A stretch of DNA of 64,000 bases, taken from NCBI RefSeq assembly GCF_001293465.1, contig NZ_JSYZ01000004.1:223094-287093 (forward strand), read 5' to 3'. Both the position numbers and the translations under genes were made by a program. The DNA comes from Pseudomonas asplenii (GTDB lineage Bacteria; Pseudomonadota; Gammaproteobacteria; Pseudomonadales; Pseudomonadaceae). This document shows positions 52,318 to 60,158 of this stretch, in pieces; the first letter of the stretch is position 1, and every line of letters begins with the position of its first letter. The notes under the pieces are model-generated. The model had not been told where the DNA came from. It did not search any database and saw only the letters and a program-made list of their open reading frames with translations.

Positions 52318-54026
52318 CGAACGAAGGGTTCCTCTGGGCTGGTGCCGGCGGCAACATCAGCAACCACCTGGCCGCTGTCGAGCTTGATGCAACGGTCGGC
52401 CAGGGTGAAATAGCGATCATCGTGGGTGATCACCAGCACCGCCTTGCCGCGGGCCTTGAGGTCCGGCAGCAGGGTCCGGTAGAACACCTCCTTGAACGCC
52501 GGGTCCTGGTCGGCCGCCCACTCGTCGAACACGTAGAAGGCCCGGTCCTCGAGCAGTGCCACCAGCAACGCCAGGCGCTTGCGCTGGCCCTGGGACAGGT
52601 TGAGCGTGCTGAAGGCGCCGTGCTCGATGCTGACCTTGTGCTCCAGTTGCAGTTCCCTGAGCAGGCGCCGGGCCTGGGGTTCCAGGTGCGGCGGCATCAC
52701 CCCCAGCAGGGTATCGAACAGGAAGAAGTCGCTGAACACCGTGGAGAAGCGCTGGCGATAGGCATCGCGGTTGCCCGCCGTCACCGCCCGGCCATCGAGC
52801 TGCACGCTGCCGCCCTCGCCCTCGTACAGCCCCACCAGCAGCTTGGCCAGGGTGGTCTTGCCGCTGCCGTTGCCGCCGATCAGGTAGGTGAGCTGGCCCG
52901 GCTCGAAGGCCAGGTCGATCGGCCCAAGCATGAAGTAGCTGTTTTCCTTCTCGCGGAAATAGCGGTGCGTCAGCCCACGCAACTCGATGCGCTGGAAGTC
53001 GGCGCCCGCCTCCTGCTCACCAGCGGGTTCCAGCGGCAGTTGCTCCTGCAGCCGCGCGATCCGTTCCAGGGCGATCCGCGCCGAACCCAGGCTGGGCAAG
53101 GCCGCCAGCAGCCCCTCGATCGGCAGAATCATGTACAGGAAGATCATCGCGTAGCCGGACATCACCTGCTGGTCGACCCCATAGCTACGCGCCAGCACGA
53201 ACAGGGTCAGACCGATGAAGGCGAACAGCACCAGGTTGCCCCAGCTGGAAGCGGCGCTGAACAGCACGTAGCCCAGGGTCCGCTGCACCCGCACCGACTC
53301 GATATGCGGCGCCAGCGTGTCGTCGACGAAGGCCTGCCGGCGGGCCCGATGCAGCTTGAGTTCCTTGGCACCGTCGAACAGTGCGCGAAACTGCTGGATC
53401 AGATCATCCTCGCGCTGGCGAGAACCGCGCAGGTGCCCGAGCGCCCGGCTGTTGACCAGCAGGAAGCCCGCCGCGCCGACAAGCACGGCCAGCAGGGCGA
53501 ACAGCAGAATCTGCCATGACAGCCAGCCGAGGTAAGCCAGACAGCCGATGATCACCGTACTCTGCATCATGATGGTCGGCAGGTTGATGAACAGCACCAC
53601 AAGCGTATCCAGGTCGCCGGTGAGCACCGCCAGCGGCCGCCCGCCGCCATAACGCTCCAGATCAGCGTAGGAGGCATTGGCGATATGGCCGATGGTGCGC
53701 AGGCGCACGCTGGCCTTGGCCCGTTGCCCCAGGTACATGAACAGGGTCTGCGAGAGCAGGCGCAAGGCCAGCACGCCGATGCCGATCAGCATGAAATGCA
53801 GGCCCAGTTCGCCCAGCTCATCGCCGCGCGCCGACAACGACTGGTTGATCAGCGCCACCAGCGCGGCACTGCCGAAACCGCTGGCGAGGCTCGCCGCCGC
53901 CGCGATCAGCAGCAGCCAGCGCGCGCCCCGCAGCAGGCTCAGCAGCAGCACGAACGGCGTGCCGGGGCTTGCCGGCCAGCGCGGCCGGCCGGTGGTGGGT
54001 GGAGGTGAGGTTCGGGTCGAAGTCAT
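52314..54026 (-). CDS. SyrD/PvdE-type ABC exporter in a siderophore uptake operon
   Basis: Fused membrane and ATPase protein of 570 residues, of the cyclic-peptide-export ABC family (PvdE, SyrD). Six membrane segments (about 25-320) come first, then the ATPase with Walker A IGGNGSGKTTLAKLLVGLYEGEGG, signature LNLSQGQRKRLALLVALLEDR, Walker B FYVFDEWAADQDPAFKEVFY and HDDRYFTLADR. Family members export siderophore precursors or lipopeptides to the periplasm. No peptide synthetase gene is nearby, so it may instead recycle the imported siderophore. Confidence 0.92.
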   Translation of the reverse strand: MTSTRTSPPPTTGRPRWPASPGTPFVLLLSLLRGARWLLLIAAAASLASGFGSAALVALINQSLSARGDELGELGLHFMLIGIGVLALRLLSQTLFMYLGQRAKASVRLRTIGHIANASYADLERYGGGRPLAVLTGDLDTLVVLFINLPTIMMQSTVIIGCLAYLGWLSWQILLFALLAVLVGAAGFLLVNSRALGHLRGSRQREDDLIQQFRALFDGAKELKLHRARRQAFVDDTLAPHIESVRVQRTLGYVLFSAASSWGNLVLFAFIGLTLFVLARSYGVDQQVMSGYAMIFLYMILPIEGLLAALPSLGSARIALERIARLQEQLPLEPAGEQEAGADFQRIELRGLTHRYFREKENSYFMLGPIDLAFEPGQLTYLIGGNGSGKTTLAKLLVGLYEGEGGSVQLDGRAVTAGNRDAYRQRFSTVFSDFFLFDTLLGVMPPHLEPQARRLLRELQLEHKVSIEHGAFSTLNLSQGQRKRLALLVALLEDRAFYVFDEWAADQDPAFKEVFYRTLLPDLKARGKAVLVITHDDRYFTLADRCIKLDSGQVVADVAAGTSPEEPFVR

Positions 54027-54032
54027 GGGCGG

Positions 54033-56201
54033 TCAGTACTTCACTCGCAGGGTCAGGGTCGAATTGCGCGGGTCGCCATACAGGCCGTAGTAGTTGGCCG
54101 GCACCCGCGCGTAGTAGGTACGGTCCAACAGGTTGTTCATGTTCAGTGCCAGGTCCAGGTGCTCGCTGATCTTGTAGCCGACCAGGCCATCGAGAACCGC
54201 GTAGCCGCCCTGGTAGCTGACCGCGTTGCGCGTGGTCCTGCTCTGCGCCCGTACACCAGCGCCGATGCGCCAGTTGTCCAGCAGGCCACCGTCGAAGTGA
54301 TAGGTGTTCCACAGCTTGAGCATGTGCTTGGGCTCCTCCGGGTCCTGGATGCCGTTGGAACCGGCCGCTGCCGCCCCCAGCAACTCGGTCTGCAGGTAGG
54401 TGTAGCCGGCCTGCACATCCCAGTTCGGCAGCACCTTGCCGGTGACTTCCGCCTCGAAACCACGGCTGCGGGCCTTGCCCTGGGCCAGCCAGCGTCCGGG
54501 ATTGGCATCGTCGGCGATCGGCCGATTCTGGTCATCGATCTGGAACACCGCCAGCGTCGCGCCGAGCTGGCCGTCGAGGAACTCGCCCTTGAGGCCGAGT
54601 TCGGCCTGGTGCCCGGTGCGCGGCTTGAGCACCGAGCCACTGGCGGTGGTCTGGAAGGCCTGGGACGGCGTGAAGATGTCCGAATAGCTACCGTAGGCCG
54701 ACAACCAGGAATTGATGCCATAGACCACCCCGGCATAGGGGGTGAACTTGTTCTGGTCGGGATCGTTGACCGTTGCCCCGTTCGATGGCAGCAAGCTCTG
54801 GCGGGAGCTTTCGTAGTGGTTCTGGCGACCACCGAGGATCAGCGACAGGTCGTCCACCGGCTTGAAGGTCACCTGGCCGTAGACACCGTACTGGCTGGTG
54901 TCGGAGGTGGTACCGGTACGGTAGGGAATATCGCGGTTGGCCACGGTGATGTTGTCGATATCCACCACCCCGCCACTGTTGCCGCCCGATAGGCTGTGCT
55001 GGTGGCTCTCGGCGTAGTTGACGCCCAGCATCAGCTCATGGGTGCGCCCGAACAGCTCGAACGGGCCATTGACATAGGAGTCAACACCCACCCAGCGGTA
55101 GCGGTCCTGCTGGCGCTGCAGCCAATAGTTGGCGGTACGGTCGGGGTTGACCTGGCCATTGATGTAACCGTATTTGGAGCTGATTTCCGAAGTGCGGTAG
55201 TTGACCGCCGTGCGGTTCTGCCAGCCGTTGGCGAAGTGATGCACCAGGTCGGCATAGATCTCGGTCATGTCGGTGTCGGCGTAACTCCAGTCGGTGCCGT
55301 AGAAGCCCGAGCGCTTGCCATTGACGAAGTTGCCGTTACTGAAGGTCGACAGACCATAGTCCAGACCATTGAGGTTGATCTTCTGCTGGGCCATGCCGAC
55401 GGTCAGTTCGGTGTCCGGATCGAGATCGAAGGCCAGCGAACCGTAGATCAGCCCCTGCCCGGTCTTGCCGTCATCCTGGAAACCACGCTTGTCCTGGCTG
55501 CTGAAGCCGAGCCGGCCCTTGATGTTACCGCTGTCGGTCAGCGGCCCGGTGACATCCCAGGCGGTGCGATAGGTGTCCCAGGAGCCGGCCGAGATCGAGC
55601 CGGTAAGGCCGAACACGTCCTGCGGGCGCTTGCGCACCAGGTTGACCGTGCCGCCGGGATTGCCAAAGCCCTGCAGCAATCCGGCCGGACCGCGCAGCAC
55701 CTCGACCCGGTCGTACAGCGCCAGGTCGAACTGCGGCAGGTATTGCAGGCCGTTATTGGCCGGCAACCCATCGAACTGCACCTCGGCGGCATAACCGCGG
55801 GATTGGAAGTAGCTGGTGCCGTCGCCGTAGGTCACAGCAGTGATCCCGGGGGTGTTGCGCAACGCATCATCGACACTGGTCATGGCCTGATCGTCCATGC
55901 GCTGGCGGGTGATCACCGTCACCGAGGCCGGCACGTCCCTGGGCTGCGCCGGTACCTTGCCGACCGTCACCAGGGACGGTTTGTAGCTGTCCGAGCCTTC
56001 AGTCGTGGCAGCTTGCTGTGTAAGCTGATCGCCGACCACGCTGGTCTGCGGCAACTCTGTCGGGGGCGCAGCGTGGGCATGCCCGACCGCTACGGCTAGG
56101 GCCAGCGGAGCCAGCAGCAGCGGCTTGAGCGCCAGCCGGCGGGTGTCCCGGTCGATCGCCAGGGAATGATGCGCAAAACGTTCGGTCATACTGCTGCTCA
56201 T
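54033..56201 (-). CDS. TonB-dependent siderophore receptor
   Basis: Outer-membrane receptor of 722 residues, first gene of the uptake operon. Signal peptide to about residue 44 (AHA), TonB-box-like region TELPQTSVVGDQ, plug domain with VPASVTVITRQRMDDQAMTSVDDALRNTPGITAV and VEVLRGPAGLLQGFGNPGGTVNLVRKRP, then the barrel ending YGDPRNSTLTLRVKY. There is no extra N-terminal signalling domain, so it does not act through an ECF sigma/anti-sigma pair. The FhuBCD-like partners suggest a hydroxamate or mixed siderophore from another microbe. Confidence 0.95.
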   Translation of the reverse strand: MSSSMTERFAHHSLAIDRDTRRLALKPLLLAPLALAVAVGHAHAAPPTELPQTSVVGDQLTQQAATTEGSDSYKPSLVTVGKVPAQPRDVPASVTVITRQRMDDQAMTSVDDALRNTPGITAVTYGDGTSYFQSRGYAAEVQFDGLPANNGLQYLPQFDLALYDRVEVLRGPAGLLQGFGNPGGTVNLVRKRPQDVFGLTGSISAGSWDTYRTAWDVTGPLTDSGNIKGRLGFSSQDKRGFQDDGKTGQGLIYGSLAFDLDPDTELTVGMAQQKINLNGLDYGLSTFSNGNFVNGKRSGFYGTDWSYADTDMTEIYADLVHHFANGWQNRTAVNYRTSEISSKYGYINGQVNPDRTANYWLQRQQDRYRWVGVDSYVNGPFELFGRTHELMLGVNYAESHQHSLSGGNSGGVVDIDNITVANRDIPYRTGTTSDTSQYGVYGQVTFKPVDDLSLILGGRQNHYESSRQSLLPSNGATVNDPDQNKFTPYAGVVYGINSWLSAYGSYSDIFTPSQAFQTTASGSVLKPRTGHQAELGLKGEFLDGQLGATLAVFQIDDQNRPIADDANPGRWLAQGKARSRGFEAEVTGKVLPNWDVQAGYTYLQTELLGAAAAGSNGIQDPEEPKHMLKLWNTYHFDGGLLDNWRIGAGVRAQSRTTRNAVSYQGGYAVLDGLVGYKISEHLDLALNMNNLLDRTYYARVPANYYGLYGDPRNSTLTLRVKY

Positions 56202-56227
56202 GAAGGTTCGAGGCTCAAGTTATTGTA

Positions 56228-56246
56228 AATGCGACTGGTTTGCATT
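56228..56246. promoter_or_regulatory. 19-bp inverted repeat between receptor and AraC genes
   Basis: AATGC, nine bases, GCATT in the 89-bp divergent spacer. It matches the Fur consensus poorly (about 6 of 19), but its position suits either a Fur site or the target of the AraC protein. A Fur site is expected for such an operon. Confidence 0.4.
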
Positions 56247-56290
56247 AATTTTGCCAGTCTGTTTACTGAGCTTCAGGACAACTTGTATCG

Positions 56291-57214
56291 ATGAAAGGAC
56301 AGAATTGGCGCATTTCTGCCGCTCATGAGCCTTCCGCGCAAAAAGCGGCCATCAGCCAGCACCGCGAGTTTTCCGAAGACGCCCCGCCGCTGGTGGTCCG
56401 GGCCTACGACTACGCCTCGGGTGCCAGGCAGCAGCCCCATTCCCACGCCCGTATCCAGCTGATGTATTCGCCACGTGGACTGATGCGCGTCAGCACCGAA
56501 ACCGGCGCCTGGACCCTGGCACCGATGCGCGCCCTGTGGATTCCCGCCGGGGTCACCCACGAGGTGCGGATGGTCGGGGAAATCTCCATGCGCTCGGTCT
56601 ATCTGGCCCCCCAGGCGGTGCCCTGGTGCTGGGACGAATGCTGCGTGCTGACGGTGACGCCGCTGATGCGCGAACTGATCCTGATGCTCAACGACAACCC
56701 AGGCCTGGCCGAGACGCCGCGCCAGCAGGCCTCGGGGCTGTTGCTGCACCTGCTGGCCCAGGCCACGCGGCAGAACAACAGCCTGCCGATGCCCCTGGAC
56801 CGACGCCTGCGCAAGGTCTGCGATGCCATCCTGCAAAGCCCGGACAACAACGACACCCTGGAGGAATGGGGTGAACGCATCGGTGCCAGCTCACGTACCC
56901 TGGCCCGGCGGATGAAGGAGGAGACCGGCGTGACCTTCCACCATTGGCGCCTGCAGGTGCGGGTCGACGAGGCGGTCTGCCGGCTGGTACAGGGCGTGTC
57001 GATCAACGAGGTGGCCCAGGCCCTCGGTTATCGCAGTTCCAGCGCTTTCATCTACATGTTCCGCAGCCTGCTGGGGAGCACGCCGGCGCAATATGTGGAA
57101 CGGATCCTCTGCGGGGCACCGGGGGTGGTGAATGAAGAGGCCAGCGCCGAACGGGTCGGAACCGGCTCAATGGCCTTGGCAGAAACAACCCGCCAAGGCG
57201 CCGCCACCCGCTGA
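56291..57214 (+). CDS. AraC-family regulator of the siderophore operon
   Basis: Protein of 307 residues: N-terminal cupin-like sensor (about 35-165: HSHARIQLMYSPRGLMRVSTETGAWTLAPMRALWIPAGVTHEVRMVG) and C-terminal double helix-turn-helix (about 180-280: LEEWGERIGASSRTLARRMKEETGVTFHHWRLQVRVDEAVCRLVQGVSINEVAQALGYRSSSAFIYMFRSLLGSTPAQY). It is divergent from the receptor gene by 89 bp, so it probably senses the iron-siderophore or a related signal and activates uptake. A ribosome site (GAAAGG) overlaps the start region weakly. Confidence 0.9.
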   Translation: MKGQNWRISAAHEPSAQKAAISQHREFSEDAPPLVVRAYDYASGARQQPHSHARIQLMYSPRGLMRVSTETGAWTLAPMRALWIPAGVTHEVRMVGEISMRSVYLAPQAVPWCWDECCVLTVTPLMRELILMLNDNPGLAETPRQQASGLLLHLLAQATRQNNSLPMPLDRRLRKVCDAILQSPDNNDTLEEWGERIGASSRTLARRMKEETGVTFHHWRLQVRVDEAVCRLVQGVSINEVAQALGYRSSSAFIYMFRSLLGSTPAQYVERILCGAPGVVNEEASAERVGTGSMALAETTRQGAATR

Positions 57215-57455
57215 ACACGGACAAACCGGGCAGCCCTTTCTCATGGCAGGCCAGGAAACCGCCGACTAGCCCGACCCGCCATGCCGGAGCAATCATCCAG
57301 GCTGGTTCGCTGTCGTCGACAGCACCTGTCCCACGTGGTCGCGATCTTCCAGGCCACGGTGCGCATTGCGCATTGATCGTCTGAAGTTCGCCCAGTATTC
57401 GGAAGCGCGAACGGTCGTCGATGCCCTCCTCGACCGAATACACCACACCCCCATG

Positions 57456-57488
57456 ACGGAGACCCCAGCCGTCAGGTGGTGTCTCCGT
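57456..57488 (+). promoter_or_regulatory. Leader hairpin upstream of the small anchored protein
   Basis: ACGGAGAC and GTCTCCGT are perfect inverted arms around 17 bases, ending 13 bases before the AAAGGAG ribosome site of the gene at 57513. It could control translation or end early transcripts. Confidence 0.4.
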
Positions 57489-57512
57489 TGCTCGCAAAGA
57501 AAAGGAGACACC

Positions 57513-58001
57513 ATGGAAATGAAGACCTTGCTGCACGAACTTCTGGCGGCATTCGGTGCCGACCTCAAAGGCACGGAGAAACAGCTGAAGCAGTCGATCG
57601 CGGATGTAGGGAGCGAGTTTCGCGGCACCCTCAAGCGCGTCCAGACGTCACTCGGCGACAACAACAGCGGGTTGCGGACGCTGCTTGAACAACAAAGTGA
57701 GCAGATCGCCGCGCTGAATCTCAGCATCGACGACCGGTTCAACGAACTGCGCTCGTTCAGGGAAAAAACCGTTGACGGTCTTTCCGACAACGCCGGAGCG
57801 AAAGACCATGAGCCTCTTGCACAGGGAGAGGAACCGGAGGAAGTCATCCATGAAAGAGACGTTCGGCTGGAGGCGGCCATCAGGCGCCTCGACTCGAAGA
57901 ATCGACTCATCCAATGGCATTTGGGAATCATCAGCGTCGGCGTGGCCTTCCCGTTCGTTCGGGGCGCGTTCGAACAGATCCTTGCACTTTGCCAACATTG
58001 A
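57513..58001 (+). CDS. Coiled-coil protein with C-terminal membrane segment, unknown function
   Basis: Protein of 162 residues starting MEMKTLLHELLAAFGADLKGTEKQLKQSIADVG. Most of it is predicted helix or coiled coil with an acidic middle. The last 25 residues (LIQWHLGIISVGVAFPFVRGAFEQIL) form one hydrophobic segment, so it looks tail-anchored. ATG 57513 is fixed by AAAGGAG 5 bases before it; the in-frame start at 57366 runs through the leader hairpin. It resembles short bacterial coiled-coil membrane proteins such as DUF1640-like, but I cannot assign a family. Confidence 0.6.
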   Translation: MEMKTLLHELLAAFGADLKGTEKQLKQSIADVGSEFRGTLKRVQTSLGDNNSGLRTLLEQQSEQIAALNLSIDDRFNELRSFREKTVDGLSDNAGAKDHEPLAQGEEPEEVIHERDVRLEAAIRRLDSKNRLIQWHLGIISVGVAFPFVRGAFEQILALCQH

Positions 58002-58039
58002 TCCACCGTTGTGCCTCGGCCTGAGCGAGGCGGCTTGAC

Positions 58040-58073
58040 CCTTTGCTCGCCCGCCCGGGCGAGCAAAGGTTTT
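58040..58073 (+). terminator. Terminator after the small anchored protein
   Basis: CCTTTGCTCGCCCG-CC-CGGGCGAGCAAAGG followed by four T, a perfect 14-bp stem 38 bases past the stop. Confidence 0.93.
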
Positions 58074-58080
58074 CATCCCT

Positions 58081-58959
58081 TTACACCTGGGCGGCGGCCA
58101 GCTTGTCTTCGGTGCGGGTGTCGAAGTCCGAGGCGTCATGCCGCTCGCGCAACTGGCTGGACAGTTCCCCGGACACGCGGTTGACCATCCGCCCGCGCTG
58201 CACGGCGGGACGGGCGTCGATGGCGTCGGCCCAGCGCCGGACGTTCGGGTAGTCCTGCACCGACAGGAACTCGGCCGCGTCATAGAGCCGGCCCTTCACC
58301 AGGCCGCCGTACCAGGGCCAGATGGCGATGTCGGCGATGGTGTAGACGTTGCCGGCGATGTACTCGGTGACGGCCAACTGCCGTTCCAGCACATCGAGTT
58401 GGCGCTTGGTTTCCATGGCGAAGCGGTTGATCGCGTATTCGATCTTGATCGGCGCATAGGCGTAGAAGTGCCCGAAACCACCGCCCAGGTACGGCGCACT
58501 GCCCATCTGCCAGAACAGCCAGGACAGGCACTCGGCACGGGCCGCCGGTTCGGTGGGCAGGAACGCGCCAAATTTCTCCGCCAGGTACTGCAGGATCGCC
58601 CCTGACTCGAACACCCGGATCGGCTTGGCACCGCTGCGGTCCAGCAGCGCCGGGATCTTGGAGTTCGGGTTGACCTCGACGAAGCCGCTGCCGAACTGCT
58701 CGCCTTCACCGATACGGATCAGCCAGGCATCGTATTCGGCCCCCTGGTGCCCGAGCGCCAGCAGCTCCTCCAGCAGGATGGTGACCTTCTGCCCGTTGGG
58801 CGTGGCCAGGGAGTACAACTGCAGCGGATGACGGCCGACCGGCAGTGCCTTGTCATGGGTCGCGCCGGCGATCGGCCGGTTGATGTTGGCGAACTTGCCT
58901 CCATTCTCGGTATCCCAGGTCCAGACCTTGGGCGGCTGGTAATCCGATGAATCACTCAT
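58081..58959 (-). CDS. yghU: Glutathione S-transferase / disulfide reductase of the YghU type
   Basis: Cytoplasmic enzyme of 292 residues, nearly the same length as E. coli YghU (288) and alike through most of the chain: YQPPKVWTWDTENGGKFANINRPIAGATHDKALPVGRHPLQLYSLATPNGQKVTILLEELLALG, then GFVEVNPNSKIPALLD, RVFESGAILQYLAEKFG and RHDASDFDTRTEDK. Such nu-class proteins bind two glutathiones and act as disulfide reductases. ATG 58959 has AAGGAG 8 bases upstream; the frame from 59112 is an artefact. Confidence 0.93.
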   Translation of the reverse strand: MSDSSDYQPPKVWTWDTENGGKFANINRPIAGATHDKALPVGRHPLQLYSLATPNGQKVTILLEELLALGHQGAEYDAWLIRIGEGEQFGSGFVEVNPNSKIPALLDRSGAKPIRVFESGAILQYLAEKFGAFLPTEPAARAECLSWLFWQMGSAPYLGGGFGHFYAYAPIKIEYAINRFAMETKRQLDVLERQLAVTEYIAGNVYTIADIAIWPWYGGLVKGRLYDAAEFLSVQDYPNVRRWADAIDARPAVQRGRMVNRVSGELSSQLRERHDASDFDTRTEDKLAAAQV

Positions 58960-59015
58960 GCTCGGTACTCCTTGGTTGCAATGGATGACGCGTTGGCGTG
59001 CCAGGGCTCGCGCCC

Positions 59016-59978
59016 CTAGCGCACCGATGAATTGTCGTTGCGACGCGAATACAGGCAGTCCTGCGCCAGGGTTGCGCGCATCTGTGTCGCCTCCTGCTCC
59101 AGCCGCTCGCACATGAAGTCGACGAACACGCGGATCTTGCGCGACAGTTGCCGGCTCGACGGCCAGACGATGCTCAACGTGTCCGGTGGAATCAGGTAGC
59201 CATGCAGCAGGCAGTACAGCGAGCCGTCGGCCAGCGCCTCGCGGGCCAGGAAGTCGGGAATGGTGCCCAGGCCGAAACCCTTGATCAGCGCCGCGCGAAC
59301 CATTTCCATGTTGTTGCTGACCATCACCGTGCGGGTCCGCGGCTCGCGCGCGCCCTCCTCGCGCAGCAGCGGAAAGTCCAGCAGCTTGCCGTTCTTGTAG
59401 TAGCGAAAGCGCACCGCCAGGTGATCATCCAGCTCGGCCGGGGTCTGCGGTACGCCATGCCGCTCCAGGTAGGACGGTGCCGCGCACAGCACCGGCTGCA
59501 CGCCGGGCAACGGCCGGTGCATCAGCCGCGAGTCCGGCAGCTCGCCGCTGCGGATGACCACGTCCATCCCCTCCTCGATCACATCCACCAGCTTGTCGCT
59601 GAAGTCCAGGTCCAGCTCGATATCGGGATACAGTTCCATGAAGGCGATCAACACCGTCTGGAACAGGTGATAGCTGGCCGCTGGCATGCTCACGCGCAAG
59701 CGCCCGCGCGGGATTTCGGTGGACTGCGACAGCGTCGACTGCGCATCGTCCAGGTCATCGAGGATGCGCCGGCAACGCTCCAGGAACACCCGGCCCTCGT
59801 CGGTCAGGCTGAGGCTGCGGGTCGAGCGCTGGAACAGCCGGACGCCCAGGCGCTGCTCGAGCCGGGTCACGCCCTTGCCCACCGCCGACGCCGACAACCC
59901 CAGCGCCCGGCCCGCCGCCACGAAACTGCCCAGCTCCGCCGTGCGGATGAAGGACATCAAGCCACTGAGTCGATCCAT
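59016..59978 (-). CDS. LysR-type transcriptional regulator
   Basis: Protein of 320 residues: helix-turn-helix MDRLSGLMSFIRTAELGSFVAAGRALGLSASAVGKGVTRLEQRLGVRLFQRSTRSLSLTDEG, then an effector domain of the common CrgA-like group (RLRVSMPAASYHLFQTVLIAFMELYPDIELDLDFSDKLVDVIEEGMDVVIRSGELPDSRL). Divergent from the MFS exporter by 180 bp, so it probably controls that gene. A LysR-box-like palindrome lies in the spacer. yghU is downstream in the same direction. Confidence 0.93.
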   Translation of the reverse strand: MDRLSGLMSFIRTAELGSFVAAGRALGLSASAVGKGVTRLEQRLGVRLFQRSTRSLSLTDEGRVFLERCRRILDDLDDAQSTLSQSTEIPRGRLRVSMPAASYHLFQTVLIAFMELYPDIELDLDFSDKLVDVIEEGMDVVIRSGELPDSRLMHRPLPGVQPVLCAAPSYLERHGVPQTPAELDDHLAVRFRYYKNGKLLDFPLLREEGAREPRTRTVMVSNNMEMVRAALIKGFGLGTIPDFLAREALADGSLYCLLHGYLIPPDTLSIVWPSSRQLSRKIRVFVDFMCERLEQEATQMRATLAQDCLYSRRNDNSSVR

Positions 59979-60002
59979 CTGCCGCTCCTATTCGATCGTT
60001 TT

Positions 60003-60021
60003 ATTCCGCTATAGGCGGAAT
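60003..60021. promoter_or_regulatory. LysR-box-like inverted repeat
   Basis: ATTCCGC-TATAG-GCGGAAT, perfect 7-bp arms, 25 bases upstream of the LysR start and fitting the T-N11-A form. Nearly the same sequence lies at 2947-2962 before an unrelated operon. Confidence 0.5.
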
Positions 60022-60158
60022 TCTTACCGTTTTTCACACGATTACCTGTTCCTTATCATCCTTGCACGTTCTGTCGACCCCGGTAAACCACCGGATAGTC
60101 GATGCAGTCACCTTTAACTCCGGGCGCCTTGACCGGCCCGACACCAGGATTTCATGTC

